Below are positions 1 through 13,582 of a stretch of 64,000 nt of DNA, piece after piece. The number at the start of each line of letters is the position of its first letter. Positions within the stretch are counted from its first letter, which is position 1. This DNA comes from Hydractinia symbiolongicarpus (lineage: Eukaryota > Cnidaria > Hydrozoa > Anthoathecata > Hydractiniidae): assembly GCF_029227915.1 (NCBI RefSeq), contig NC_079880.1:33413501-33477500 (forward strand), read 5' to 3'. The notes under the pieces are model-generated. The model had not been told where the DNA came from. It ran no database searches and saw only the letters and a list, made by a program, of their open reading frames with translations. The position numbers and the translations under genes are program-made.

Positions 1-1380
1 GGCGTTGTAAAGCCATGGAACAAGGAAAAACAACTTAGGACGACGTAGTGTATTGAGAGTGGAAGAACTAGACCAATGGTAACAAGCTTGGACGCGTGGA
101 ACCACGTGATTTACGTGTAAGGCCTTTATTAGGCGTCCAGAGGCCGTATTATAGCCTTTTCATGGCGTGCGCATGTGGTTTACGGCGTTGTAAAGCCATG
201 GAATCAGGAAAAACAACTTAGGACGTTCTAGTGTATTGACAGTGGAAGGACCAGACCAATGGTAACCTGCGCAGGCACGCGAAACCACACGATTACGTGT
301 AAGGCATTTAATAGGCGTCAAAAAGCCGTATTATAGCCTTTTCATGGCGTGTACATGTGGTTTACGGCGTTGTAAAGCCATGGAACCAGAAAAAACAGCT
401 TAGGACGGCGTAGTGTATCGAGAGTGGAAGAACTATACCAATGGTAACAAGCTTGGACGCGTGGAACCCCGTGATTTACGTGTAAGGCATTTAATGGGCG
501 TCAAAAGGCCGTATTATAGCCTTTTCATGGCGTGTGCACGTGGTTTACGGCGTTGTAAAGCCATGGAACCAGGAAAAACATCTTAGGACGAGGTAGTGTA
601 TTGGGAGTGGAAGAACTAGACCAATGGTAACAAGCTTGGACGCGTGGAACCACGTTATTTACGTGTAAGGCCTTTATTAGGCGTCCAGAGGCCGTATTAT
701 AGCCTTTTCATGGCGTGTGCATGTGGATTACGGCGTTGTGAAGCCATGGAACCAGGAAAAGCAACTTAGGACGTTCTAGTGTATTGAGAGTGGATGGACT
801 AGACCAATGGTAACAAGCTTGGACGCGTGGAACAACGTGATTTACGTGTAAGGCCTTTATTAGGCGTCCAGAGGCCGTATTATAGCCTTTTCATGGCCTG
901 TGCATGTGGATTACGACGTTGTAAAGCCATGGAACCAGGGAAAACAACTTAGGACGGCGTAGTGTATTGAGAGTGGAAGAACTAGACCAATGGTAACAAG
1001 CTTGGACGCGTGGAACCACGTGATTTACGTGTAAGGCATTTAATAGGCGTCAAAAGGCCGTATTATAGCATTTTCATGGCGTGTGCATGTGGTTTACGGC
1101 GTTGTAAAGCCATGGAGCCAGGAAAAACAACTTAGGACGTTCTAGTGTATTGAGAGTGGAAGGACTAGACCAATGGTAACCTGCGCAGGCACGCGAAACC
1201 ACACGATTACGTGTAAGGCATTTAATAGGCGTCAAAAGGCCGTATTATAGCCTTTTCATGGCGTGTGGATGTGGTTTACGGCGTTGTAAAGCCATGGAAC
1301 CAGAAAAAACAACTTAGGACGGCGTAGTGTATTGAGAGTGGAAGAACTAGACCAATGGTAACAAGCTTGGACGCGTGGAA

Positions 1381-2515
1381 CCCCATGATTTACGTGTAAG
1401 GCATTTAATGGGCGTCAAAAGGCCGTATTATAGCCTTTTCATGGCGTGTGCACGTGGTTTACGGCGTTGTAAAGCCATGGAACCAGGAAAAACAACTTAG
1501 GAAGGGGTAGTGTATTGGGAGTGGAAGAACTAGACCAATGGTAACAAGCTTGGACGCGTGGAACCCGGTGATTTACGTGTAAGGCATTTAATAGGCGTCA
1601 AAAGTCCGTATTATAGCATTTTCATGGCGTGTGCATGTGGATTACGGCGTTGTAAAGCCATGGAACCAGGGAAAACAACTTACGACCGCGTAGTGTATTG
1701 AGAGTGGAAGAACTAGACCAATGGTAACAAGCTTGGACGCGTGGAACCCGGTGATTTACGTGCAAGGCATTTAATAGGCGTCAAAAGTCTGTATTATAGC
1801 ATTTTCATGGCGTGTGCATGTGGTTTACGGCGTTGTAAAGCCATGGAGCCAGGAAAAACAACTTAGGACGTTCTAGTGTATTGAGAGTGGAAGGACTAGA
1901 CCAATGGTAACCTGTGCAGGCACGCAAAACCACACGATTACGTGTAAGGCATTTAATAGGCGTCAAAAGGCCGTATTATAGCCTTTTCATGGCGTGTGCA
2001 TGTGGTTTACGGCGTTGTAAAGCCATGGAACCGGGAAAAACAACTTAGGACGGCGTAGTGTATTGAGAGTGGAAGAACTAGACCAATGGTAACAAGCTTG
2101 GACGCGTGGAACCACGTGATTTACGTGTAAGGCATTTAATAGGCGTCAAAAGGCCGTATTACAGCCTTTTCATGGCGTGTGCATGTGGTTTACGGCGTTG
2201 TAAAGCCATGGAACAAGGAAAAACAACTTAGGACGACGTAGTGTATTGAGAGTGGAAGAACTAGACCAATGGTAACAAGCTTGGACGCGTGGAACCACGT
2301 GATTTACGTGTAAGGCCTTTATTAGGCGTCCAGAGGCCGTATTATAGCCTTTTCATGGCGTGCGCATGTGGTTTACGGCGTTGTAAAGCCATGGAATCAG
2401 GAAAAACAACTTAGGACGTTCTAGTGTATTGACAGTGGAAGGACTAGACCAATGGTAACCTGCGCAGGCACGCGAAACCACACGATTACGTGTAAGGCAT
2501 TTAATAGGCGTCAAA
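1381..2515 (+). repeat. 17-monomer-spaced duplicate block, copy 1
   Basis: This tract is collinear with about 4,490-5,620 at a constant offset of 3,109 bp (17 monomers). The shared ordered markers are ccccatgatt, aatgggcg, gcacgtgg, ggggtagtgtattggg, ttacgaccgcg, aagtctgtatt, the gagcc B monomer, ggaaccggg, ttacagcc, ggaacaagg and ggaatcagg. The copies diverge after the second B monomer, where aggccg with cctcttcatgg in this copy faces aaagccg with ccttttcatgg in the other. Confidence 0.7.
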
Positions 2516-3839
2516 AGGCCGTATTATAGCCTCTTCATGGCGTGTGGATGTGGTTTACGGCGTTGTAAAGCCATGGAACCAGAAAAAACAACTTAGGACG
2601 GCGTAGTGTATTGAGAGTGGAAGAACTAGACCAATGGTAATAAGCTTGGACGCGTGGAACCACGTGATTTACGTGTAAGGCCTTTATTCGGCGTCCAGAG
2701 GCCGTATTATAGCCTTTTCATGGCGTGTGCATGTGGATTACGGCGTTGTAAAGCCATGGAACCAGGGAAAACAACTTAGGACGGCGTAGTGTATTGAGAG
2801 TGGAAGAACTAGACCAATGGTAACAAGCTTGGACGCGTGGAACCCCGTGATTTACGTGTAAGACATTTAATAGGCGTCAAAAAGCCGTATTATAGCCTTT
2901 TCATGGCGTGTTCATGTGGTTTACGGCGTTGTAAAGCCATGGAACCAGAAAAAACAACTTAGGACGGCGTAGTGTATCGAGAGTGGAAGAACTATACCAA
3001 TGGTAACAAGCTTGGACGCGTGGAACTTTGTGATTTACGTGTAAGGCCTTTATTAGGCGTCCAGAGGCCGTATTATAGCCTTTTCATGGCGTGTGCATGT
3101 GGATTACGGCGTTGTAAAGCCATGGAGCCAGGGAAAACAACTTAGGACGGCGTAGTGTATTGAGAATGGAAGAACTAAACCAATGGTAACAAGCTTGGAC
3201 GCGTGGAACCACGTGATTTACGTGTAAGGCCTTTATTAGGCGTCCAGAGGCCGTATTATAGCCTTTTCATGGCGTGCGCATGTGGTTTACGGCGTTGTAA
3301 AGCCATGGAATCAGGAAAAACAACTTAGGACGTTCTAGTGTATTGACAGTGGAAGGACTAGACCAATGGTAACCTGCGCAGGCACGCGAAACCACACGAT
3401 TACGTGTAAGGCATTTAATAGGCGTCAAAAAGCCGTATTATAGCCTTTTCATGGCGTGTACATGTGGTTTACGGCGTTGTAAAGCCATGGAACCAGAAAA
3501 AAACAGCTTAGGACGGCGTAGTGTATCGAGAGTGGAAGAACTATACCAATGGTAACAAGCTTGGACGCGTGGAACCTTGTGATTTACGTGTAAGGCCTTT
3601 ATTAGGCGTCCAGAGGCCGTATTATAGCCTTTTCATGGCGTGTGCATGTGGATTACGGCGTTGTAAAGCCATGGAACTAGGAAAAACAACATAGGACGGC
3701 GTACTGTATTGAGAGTGGAAGAACTAGACCAATGGTAACAAGCTTGGACGCGTGGAACCCCATGATTTACGTGTAAGGCATTTAATGGGCGTCAAAAGGC
3801 CGTATTATAGCCTTTTCATGGCGTGTGCATGTGGTTTAC

Positions 3840-5302
3840 GGCGTTGTAAAGCCATGGAACAAGGAAAAACAACTTAGGACGGCGTAGTGTATTGAGAGTG
3901 GAAGAACTAGACCAATGGTAACAAGCTTGGACGCGTGGAACCACGTGATTTACGTGTAAGGCCTTTATTAGGCGTCCAGAGGCCGTATTATAGCCTTTTC
4001 ATGGCGTGCGCATGTGGTTTACGGCGTTGTAAAGCCATGGAATCAGGAAAAACAACTTAGGACGTTCTAGTGTATTGACAGTGGAAGGACTAGACCAATG
4101 GTAACATGCGCAGGCACGCGAAACCACACGATTACGTGTAAGGCATTTAATAGGCGTCAAAAAGCCGTATTATAGCCTTTTCATGGCGTGTACATGTGGT
4201 TTACGGCGTTGTAAAGCCATGGAACCAGAAAAAAACAGCTTAGGACGGCGTAGTGTATCGAGAGTGGAAGAACTATACCAATGGTAACAAGCTTGGACGC
4301 GTGGAACCTTGTGATTTACGTGTAAGGCCTTTATTAGGCGTCCAGAGGCCGTATTATAGCCTTTTCATGGCGTGTGCACGTGGATTACGGCGTTGTAAAG
4401 CCATGGAACTAGGAAAAACAACATAGGACGGCGTACTGTATTGAGAGTGGAAGAACTAGACCAATGGTAACAAGCTTGGACGCGTGGAACCCCATGATTT
4501 ACGTGTAAGGCATTTAATGGGCGTCAAAAGGCCGTATTATAGCCTTTTCATAGCGTGTGCACGTGGTTTACGGCGTTGTAAAGCCATGGAACCAGGAAAA
4601 ACAACTTAGGACGGGGTAGTGTATTGGGAGTGGAAGAACTAGACCAATGGTAACAAGCTTGGACGCGTGGAACCCGGTGATTTACGTGTAAGGCATTTAA
4701 TAGGCGTCAAAAGTCCGTATTATAGCATTTTCATGGCGTGTGCATGTGGATTACGGCGTTGTAAAGCCATGGAACCAGGGAAAACAACTTACGACCGCGT
4801 AGTGTATTGAGAGTGGAAGAACTAGACCAATGGTAACAAGCTTGGACGCGTGGAACCCGGTGATTTACGTGTAAGGCATTTAATAGGCGTCAAAAGTCTG
4901 TATTATAGCATTTTCATGGCGTGTGCATGTGGTTTACGGCGTTGTAAAGCCATGGAGCCAGGAAAAACAACTTAGGACGTTCTAGTGTATTGAGAGTGGA
5001 AGGACCAGACCAATGGTAACCTGCGCAGGCACGCGAAACCACACGATTACGTGTAAGGCATTTAATAGGCGTCAAAAGGCCGTATTATAGCCTTTTCATG
5101 GCGTGTGCATGTGGTTTACGGCGTTGTAAAGCCATGGAACCGGGAAAAACAACTTAGGACGGCGTAGTGTATTGAGAGTGGAAGAACTAGACCAATGGTA
5201 ACAAGCTTGGACGCGTGGAACCACGTGATTTACCTGTAAGGCATTTAATAGGCGTCAAAAGGCCGTATTACAGCCTTTTCATGGCGTGTGCATGTGGTTT
5301 AC
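3840..5302 (+). repeat. 8-monomer higher-order unit (1,463 bp), copy 1
   Basis: The unit starts at the ggaacaagg monomer and runs through ggaatcagg (B), agaaaaaaacagctt with ctatacc, ggaactagg with acataggacggcg, ggggtag, ttacgaccgcg, the gagcc B monomer and ggaaccggg monomers. The same order restarts at 5,303 with few differences (for example gagtgg here against gagttg there). It is a direct tandem duplication in monomer register. Confidence 0.8.
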
Positions 5303-6319
5303 GGCGTTGTAAAGCCATGGAACAAGGAAAAACAACTTAGGACGGCGTAGTGTATTGAGAGTTGAAGAACTAGACCAATGGTAACAAGCTTGGACGCGTG
5401 GAACCACGTGATTTACGTGTAAGGCCTTTATTAGGCGTCCAGAGGCCGTATTATAGCCTTTTCATGGCGTGCGCATGTGGTTTACGGCGTTGTAAAGCCA
5501 TGGAATCAGGAAAAACAACTTAGGACGTTCTAGTGTATTGACAGTGGAAGGACTAGACCAATGGTAACCTGCGCAGGCACGCGAAACCACACGATTACGT
5601 GTAAGGCATTTAATAGGCGTCAAAAAGCCGTATTATAGCCTTTTCATGGCGTGTACATGTGGTTTACGGCGTTGTAAAGCCATGGAACCAGAAAAAACAG
5701 CTTAGGACGGCGTAGTGTATCGAGAGTGGAAGAACTATACCAATGGTAACAAGCTTGGACGCGTGGAACCTTGTGATTTACGTGTAAGGCCTTTATTAGG
5801 CGTCCAGAGGCCGTATTATAGCCTTTTCATGGCGTGTGCATGTGGATTACGGCGTTGTAAAGCCATGGAACTAGGAAAAACAACATAGGACGGCGTAGTG
5901 TATTGAGAGTGGAAGAACTAGACCAATGGTAACAAGCTTGGACGCGTGGAACCCCATGATTTACGTGTAAGGCATTTAATGGGCGTCAAAAGGCCGTATT
6001 ATAGCCTTTTCATGGCGTGTGCACGTGGTTTACGGCGTTGTAAAGCCATGGAACCAGGAAAAACAACTTAGGACAGGGTAGTGTATTGGGAGTGGAAGAA
6101 CTAGACCAATGGTAACAAGCTTGGACGCGTGGAACCCGGTGATTTACGTGTAAGGCATTTAATAGGCGTCAAAAGTCCGTATTATAGCATTTTCATGGCG
6201 TGTGCATGTGGATTACGGCGTTGTAAAGCCATGGAACCAGGGAAAACAACTTACGACCGCGTAGTGTATTGAGAGTGGAAGAACTAGACCAATGGTAACA
6301 AGCTTGGACGCGTGGAACC
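5303..6319 (+). repeat. 8-monomer higher-order unit, copy 2 (partial)
   Basis: This is collinear with 3,840-4,856 at an offset of 1,463 bp. The match ends inside a monomer, where cccggtg in copy 1 is replaced by ccttgtg here. The second copy therefore stops after about 5.5 monomers and continues as a different monomer series. Confidence 0.78.
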
Positions 6320-8400
6320 TTGTGATTTACGTGTAAGGCCTTCATTAGACGTCCAGAGGCCGTATTATAGCCTTTTCATGGCGTGTGCATGTGGTTTACG
6401 GCGTTGTAAAGCCATGGAACGAGAGAAAAAAACTTAGGAAGGCGTAGTGTATTGAGAGTGGAAGAACTCGACCAATGGTAACAAGCTTGGACGCGTGGAA
6501 CCACGTGATTTACGTGTAAGGCCTTTATTCGGCGTCCAGAGGCCGTATTATAGCCTTTTCATGGCGTGTGCATGTGGATTACGGCGTTGTAAAGCCATGG
6601 AACTAGGGAAAACAACTTAGGACGGCGTAGTGTATTGAGAGTGGAAGAACTAGACCAATGGTAACAAGCTTGGACGCGTGGAACCCCGGTGATTTACGTG
6701 TAAGGCATTTATTAGGCGTCCAGAGGCCGTATTATAGCCTTTTCATGGCGTGTGCATGTGGATTACGGCGTTGTAAAGCCATGGAACCAGGGAAAACAAC
6801 TTAGGACGGCGTAGTGTATTGAGAGTGGAAGAACTAGACCAATGGTAACAAGTTTGGACGCGTGGAACCCCGTGATTTACGTGTGAGACATTTAATAGGC
6901 GTCAAAAAGCCGTATTATTGCCTTTTCATGGCGTGTACATGTGGTTTACGGCGTTGTAAAGCCATGGAACCAGAAAAAACAACTTAGGACGGCGTAGTGT
7001 ATCGAGAGTGGAAGAACTAGACCAATGGTAACAAGCTTGGACGCGTGGAACCTTGTGATTTACGTGTAAGGCCTTTATTAGGCGTCCAGAGGCCGTATTA
7101 TAGCCTTTTCATGGCGTGTGCATGTGGATTACGGCGTTGTAAAGCCATGGAGCCAGGGAAAACAACTTAGGACGTCGTAGTGTATTGAGAGTGGAAGAAC
7201 TAGACCAATGGTAACAAGCTTGGACGCGTGGAACCCCGTGATTTACGTGTAAGGCATTTAATGGGCGTCAAAAGGCCGTATTATAGCCTTTTCATGGCGT
7301 GTGCACGTGGTTTACGGCGTTGTAAAGCCATGGCACCAGGAAAAACAACTTAGGACGGGGTAGTGTATTGGGAGTGGAAGAACTAGACCAATGGTAACAA
7401 GCTTGGACGCGTGGAACCACGTGATTTACGTGTAAGGCCTTTATTAGGCGTCCAGAGGCCGTATTATAGCCTTTTCATGGCGTGTGCATGTGGATTACGG
7501 CGTTGTAAAGCCATGGAACCAGGAAAAACAACTTAGGACAGCGTAGTGTATTGGGAGTGGAAGAACTAGACCAATGGTAACAAGCTTGGACGCGTGGAAC
7601 CACGTGATTTACGTGTAAGGCCTATATTAGGCGTCCAGAGGCCGTATTATAGCCTCTTCATGGCGTGTGCATGTGGATTACGGCGTTGTAAAGCCATGGA
7701 ACCAGGGAAAACAACATAGGACGGCGTAGTGCATTGAGAGTGGAAGAACTAGACCAATGGTAACAAGCTTGGACGCGTGGAACCTTGTGATTTACGTGTA
7801 AGGCATTTAATAGGCGTCAAAAGTCCGTATTATAGCATTTTCATGGCGTGTGCATGTGGTTTACGGCGTTGTAAAGCCATGGAGCCAGGAAAAACAACTT
7901 AGGACGTTCTAGTGTATTGAGAGTGGAAGGACTAGACTAATGGTAACCTGCGCAGGCACGCGAAACCACACGATTACGTGTAAGGCATTTAATAGGCGTC
8001 AAAAGGCCGTATTATAGCCTTTTCATGGCGTGTGCATGTGGTTTACGGCGTTGTAAAGCCATGGAACCAGGAAAAACAACTTAGGACGGCGTAGTGTATT
8101 GAGAGTGGAAGAAGTAGACCAATGGTAACAAGCTTGGACGCGTGGAACCACGTGATTTACGTGTAAGGCCTTTATTCGGCGTTCAGAGGCTGTATTATAG
8201 CCTTTTCATGGCGTGTGCATGTGGATTACGGCGTTGTAAAGCCATGGAACCAGAGAAAACAACTTACGACGGCGTAGTGTATTGAGAGTGGAAGAACTAG
8301 ACCAATGGTAACAAGCTTGGACGCGTGGAACCTTGTGATTTACGTGTAAGGCCTTTATTAGGCGTCCAGAGGCCGTATTATAGCCTTTTTATGTCGTGTG
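6320..8400 (+). repeat. Mixed A/B block related to 12.35-14.2 kb
   Basis: Markers aactcgacc (about 6,465), tattcggcg, ggaactaggg, gacagcg (about 7,537) and acataggacggcg with gtgcattg recur in the same order at 12.5-13.6 kb. The offset falls from 6,035 bp at aactcgacc to 5,667 bp at gacagcg, meaning about two monomers are absent from the later copy. No gene-like sequence is present. Confidence 0.6.
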
Positions 8401-11400
8401 CATGTGGTTTACGGCGTTGTAAAGCCATGGAAGCAGAGAAAAAAACTTAGGACGGCGTAGTGTATTGAGAGTGGAAAAACTAGACCAATGGTAACAAGCT
8501 TGGACGCGTGGAACCCCGTGATTTACGTGTAAGGCATTTAATAGGCGTCAAAAGGCCGTATTATAGAATTTTCATGGCGTGTGCATGTGGTTTACGGCGT
8601 TGTAAAGCCATGGAACCAGGAAAAACAACTTAGGACGGCGTAGTGTATTGGGAGTGGAAGAACTAGACCAATGGTAACAGGCTTGGACGCGTGGAACCAC
8701 GTGATTTACGTGTAGGGCCTTTATTAGGCGTCCAGAGGCCGTATTATAGCCTCTTCATGGCGTGTGCATGTGGATTACGGCGTTGTAAAGCCATGGAACC
8801 AGGGAAAACAACTTAGGACGGCGTAGTGCAATGAGAGTGGAAGAACTAGACCAATGGTAACCTGCGCAGGCACGCGAAACCACACGATTACGTGTAAGGC
8901 ATTTATTCGACGTCCAGAGGCCGTATTATAGCTTTTTCATGGCGTGTGCATGTGGATTACGGCGTTGTAAAGCCATGGAACCAGGAAAAACAACTTAGGA
9001 CGGCGTAGTGTATTTGGAGTGGAAGAACTAGACCAATGGTAACAGGCTGGGACGCGTGGAACCACGTGATTTACATTTAGGGCCTTTATTAGCCGTCCAG
9101 AGGCCGTATTATAGCCTTTTCATGGCGTGTGCATGTTGATTACGGCGTTCTGAAGCCATGGAACCAGGGAAAACAACTTAGGACGGCGTAGTGTATTGAG
9201 AGTGGAAGAACTAGACCAATGGTAACAAGCTTGGACGCGTGGAACCCCGTGATTTACATGTAAGGCATTTAATAGGCGTCAAAAGGCCGTATTATAGTCT
9301 TTTCATGGCGTGTGCATGTGGTTTACAGCGTTGTAAAGCCATGGAACCAGGAAAAACAACTTAGGACGTTCTAGTGTATTGAGAGTGGAAGGACTAGACC
9401 AATGGTAACAAGCTTGGACGCGTGGAACCACGTGATTTACGCGTAAGGCTTTTATTAGGCGTCCAGAGGCCGTATTATAGCCTTTTCATGGCGTGTGCAT
9501 GTGGATTACGGCGTTGTAAAGCCATGGAACCAGGGAAAACAACTTAGGACGGCGTAGTGTATTGAGAGTGGAAGAACTAGACCAATGGTAACAAGCTTGG
9601 ACGCGTGGAACCACGTGATTAACGTGTAAGGCATTTAATAGGCGTCAAAAGGCCGTATTATAGGATTTTCATGGCGTGTGCATGTGGTTTACGGCGTTGT
9701 AAAGCCATGGAACCAGGAAAAACGACTTAGGACGTTCTAGTGTATTGAGAGTGGAAGGACTAGACCAATGGTAACCTGCGCAGGCACGCGAAACCACACG
9801 ATTACGTGTAAGGCATTTAATAGGCGTCAAAAGGCCGTATTTTAGCCTCTTCATGGCGTGTGCATGTGGTTTACGGCGTTGTAAAGCCATGGAAGAAGGG
9901 AAAACAACTTAGGACGGCGTAGTGTATTGAGAGTGGAAGAACTAGACCAATGGTAACAAGCTTGGACGCGTGGAACCCCGTGATTTACGTGTAAGGCATT
10001 TAATAGGCGTCAAAAGGCCGTATTATAGCCTTTTCATGGCCTGTGCATGTGGTTTACGGCGTTGTAAAGCCATGGAACCAGGAAAAACAACTTAGGACGT
10101 TCTAGTGTATTGAGAGTGGAAGGACTAGACCAATGGTAACAAGCTTGGACGCGTGGAACCAAGTGATTTACGTGTAAGGCCATTATTAGGCGTCCAGAGG
10201 CCGTATTATAGCCTTTTCATGGCGTGTGCATGTGGATTACGGCGTTGAAAAGCCATAGAACCAGGGAAAACAACTTAGGACGGCGTAGTGTATTGAGAGT
10301 GGAAGAACTAGACCAATGGTAACAAGCTTGGACGCGTGGAACCCCGTGATTTACATGTAAGGCATTTAATAGGCGTCAAAAGGCCGTATTATAGTCTTTT
10401 CATGGCGTGTGCATGTGGTTTACAGCGTTGTAAAGCCATGGAACCAGGAAAAACAACTTAGGACGTTCTAGTGTATTGAGAGTGGAAGAACTAGACCAAT
10501 GGTAACAAGCTTGGACGCGTGGAACCACGTGATTTACGCGTAAGGCTTTTATTAGGCGTCCAGAGGCCGTATTATAGCCTTTTCATGGCGTGTGCATGTG
10601 GTTTACGGCGTTGTAAAGCCATGGAACCAGGAAAAACAACTTAGGACGGCGTAGTGTATTGAGAGTGGAAGAGCTAGACCAATGGTAACAAGCTTGGACG
10701 CGTGGAACCCGGTGATTTACGTGTAAGGCATTTAATAGGCGTCAAAAGTCCGTATTATAGCCTTTTCATGGCGTGTGCATGTGGATTACGGCGTTGTAAA
10801 GCCATGGAACCAGGGAAAACAACTTAGGACGGCGTAGCGTATTGAGAGTGGAAGAACTAGACCAATGGTAACAAGCTTGGACGCGTGGAACCACGTGATT
10901 TACGTGTAAGGCATTTAATAGGCGTCAAAAGGCCGTATTATAGGATTTTCATGGCGTGTGCATGTGGTTTACGGCGTTGTAAAGCCATGGAACCAGGGAA
11001 AACAACTTAGGACGGCGTAGTGTGTTGAAAGTGGAAGAACTAGACCAATGGTAACAAGCTTGGACGCGTGGAACCACGTGATTTACGCGTAAGGCTTTTA
11101 TTAGGCGTCCAGAGGCCGTATTATAGCCTTTTCATGGCGTGTGCATGTGGATTACGGCGTTGTAAAGCCATGGAACCAGGGAAAACAACTTAGGACGTTC
11201 TAGTGTATTGAGAGTGGAAGGACTAGACCAATGGTAACCTGCGCAGGCACGCGAAACCACACGATTACGTGTAAGGCATTTCAGAGGCGTCAAAAGGCCG
11301 TATTATAGCCTTTTCATGGCGTGTACATGTGGTTTACGGCGTTGTAAAGCCATGGAACCAGAAAAAACAACTTAGGACGGCGTAGTGTATCGAGAGTGGA

Positions 11401-11900
11401 AGAACTAGACCAATGGTAACAAGCTTGGCCGCGTGGAACCTTGTGATTTACGTGTAAGGCCTTTATTAGGCGTCCAGGGCCGTATTATGGCCTTTTCATG
11501 GCGTGTGCATGTGGATTACGTCGTTGTAAAGCCATGGAGCCAGGGAAAACAACTTAGGACGGCGTAGTGTATTGAGAGTGGAAGAACTAGACCAATGGTT
11601 ACAAGCTTGGACGCGTGGAACCCCGTGATTTACGTGTAAGGCATTTATTGGGCGTCAAAAGGCCGTATTATAGCCTTTTCATGGCGTGTGCACGTGGTTT
11701 ACGGCGTTGTAAAGCCATGGAACCAGGAAAAACAACTTAGGACGGCGTAGTGTATTGGCAGTGGAAGAGCTAGACCAATGGTAACAAGCTTGGACGCGTG
11801 GAACCCGGTGATTTACGTGTAAGGCATTTAATAGGCGTCAAAAGTCCGTATTATAGCATTTCCATGGCGTGTGCATGTGGATTACGGCGTTGTAAAGCCA
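8400..11900 (+). repeat. Mixed A/B monomers with 6-monomer repetition
   Basis: A segment with cccgtgatttacatg, tagtcttttcatgg, tttacagcg and a ttct monomer at about 9,241 recurs at about 10,338, an offset of 1,097 bp (6 monomers). The stretch from about 8.4 kb also resembles 57.5-58.9 kb, sharing gaaaaactag and agagaaaaaaac. The rest is ordinary A and B monomers in no simple order. Confidence 0.6.
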
Positions 11901-12435
11901 TGGAACCAGGGCAAACAACTTACGACCGCGTAGTGTATTGAGAGTGGAAGAACTAGACCAATGGTAACAATCTTGGACGCGTGGAACCTTGTGATTTATG
12001 TGTAAGGCCTTTATTAGGCGTCCAGAGGCCGTATTATAGCCTTTTCATGGCGTGTGCATGTGGTTTACGGCGTTGTAAAGCCATGGAACCAGGAAAAACA
12101 ACTTAGGACGGCGTAGTGTATTGAGAGTGGAAGAGCTAGACCAATGGTAACAAGCCTGGACGCGTGGAACCCGGTGATTTACGTGTAAGGCATTTAATAG
12201 GCGTCAAAAGTCCGTATTATAGCATTTTCATGGCGTGTGCATGTGGATTACGGCGTTGTAAAGCCATGGAACCAGGGAAAACAACTTACGACCGCGTAGT
12301 GTATTGAGAGTGGAAGAACTAGACCAATGGTAACAAGCTTGGACGCGTGGAACCTTGTGATTTACGTGTAAGGCCTTTATTAGGCGTCCAGAGGCCCTAT
12401 TATAGCCTTTTCATGGCGTGTGCATGTGGTTTACG
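11705..12435 (+). repeat. Two-monomer tandem duplication (365 bp period)
   Basis: The pair marked by aagagctag with cccggtg and aagtccg, followed by ttacgaccgcg with ccttgtg, appears twice in succession at an offset of about 365 bp. Private differences in the first copy are ggcagtgg, atttccatgg and gggcaaac. Confidence 0.65.
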
Positions 12436-13080
12436 GCGTTGTAAAGCCATGGAACCAGAGAAAAAAACTTAGGACGGCGTAGTGTATTGAGAGTGGAAGA
12501 ACTCGACCAATGGTAACAAGCTTGGACGCGTGGAACCACGTGATTTACGTGTAAGGCCTTTATTCGGCGTCCAGAGGCCGTATTATAGCCTTTTCATGGC
12601 GTGTGCATGTGGATTACGGCGTTGTAAAGCCATGGAACTAGGGAAAACAACTTAGGACGGCGTAGTGTATTGAGAGTGGAAGAACTAGACCAATGGTAAC
12701 AAGCTTGGACGCGTGGAACCCCGTGATTTACGTGTAAGGCCTTTATTCGGCGTCCAGAGGCCGTATTATAGCTTTTCATGGCGTGTGCATGTGGATTACG
12801 GCGTTGTAAAGCCATGGAACTAGGGAAAACAACTTAGGACGGCGTAGTGTATTGAGAGTGGAAGAACTAGACCAATGGTAACAAGCTTGGACGCGTGGAA
12901 CCCCGTGATTTACGTGTAAGGCATTTAATGGGCGTTAAAAGGCCGTATTATAGCCTTTTCATGGCGTGTGCACGTGGTTTACGGCGTTGTAAAGCCATGG
13001 AACCAGGAAAAACAACTTAGGACGGGGTAGTGTATTGAGAGTGGAAGAACTAGACCAATGGTAACAAGCTTGGACGCGTG

Positions 13081-13500
13081 GAACCACGTGATTTACGTGT
13101 AAGGCCTTTATTAGGCGTCCAGAGGCCGTATTATAGCCTTTTCATGGCGTGTGCATGTGGATTACGGCGTTGTAAAGCCATGGAACCAGGAAAAACAACT
13201 TAGGACAGCGTAGTGTATTGGGAGTGGAAGAACTAGACCAATGGTAACAAGCTTGGACGCGTGGAACCACGTGATTTACGTGTAAGGCCTTTATTAGGCG
13301 TCCAGAGGCCGTATTATAGCCTTTTCATGGCGTGTGCATGTGGATTACGGCGTTGTAAAGCCATGGAACCAGGAAAAACAACTTAGGACAGCGTAGTGTA
13401 TTGGGAGTGGAAGAACTAGACCAATGGTAACAAGCTTGGACGCGTGGAACCACGTGATTTACGTGTAAGGCCTTTATTAGGCGTCCAGAGGCCGTATTAT
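13081..13500 (+). repeat. Single-monomer duplication, adjacent identical copies
   Basis: Bases 13,081-13,317 read the same as 13,264-13,500, a shift of exactly 183 bp, and share the uncommon gacagcg and attgggag. The related block at 7.4-7.6 kb has this monomer only once, which points to a recent one-monomer gain here. Confidence 0.75.
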
Positions 13501-13582
13501 AGCCTCTTCATGGCGTGTGCATGTGGATTACGGCGTTGTAAAGCCATGGAACCAGGGAAAACAACATAGGACGGCGTAGTGC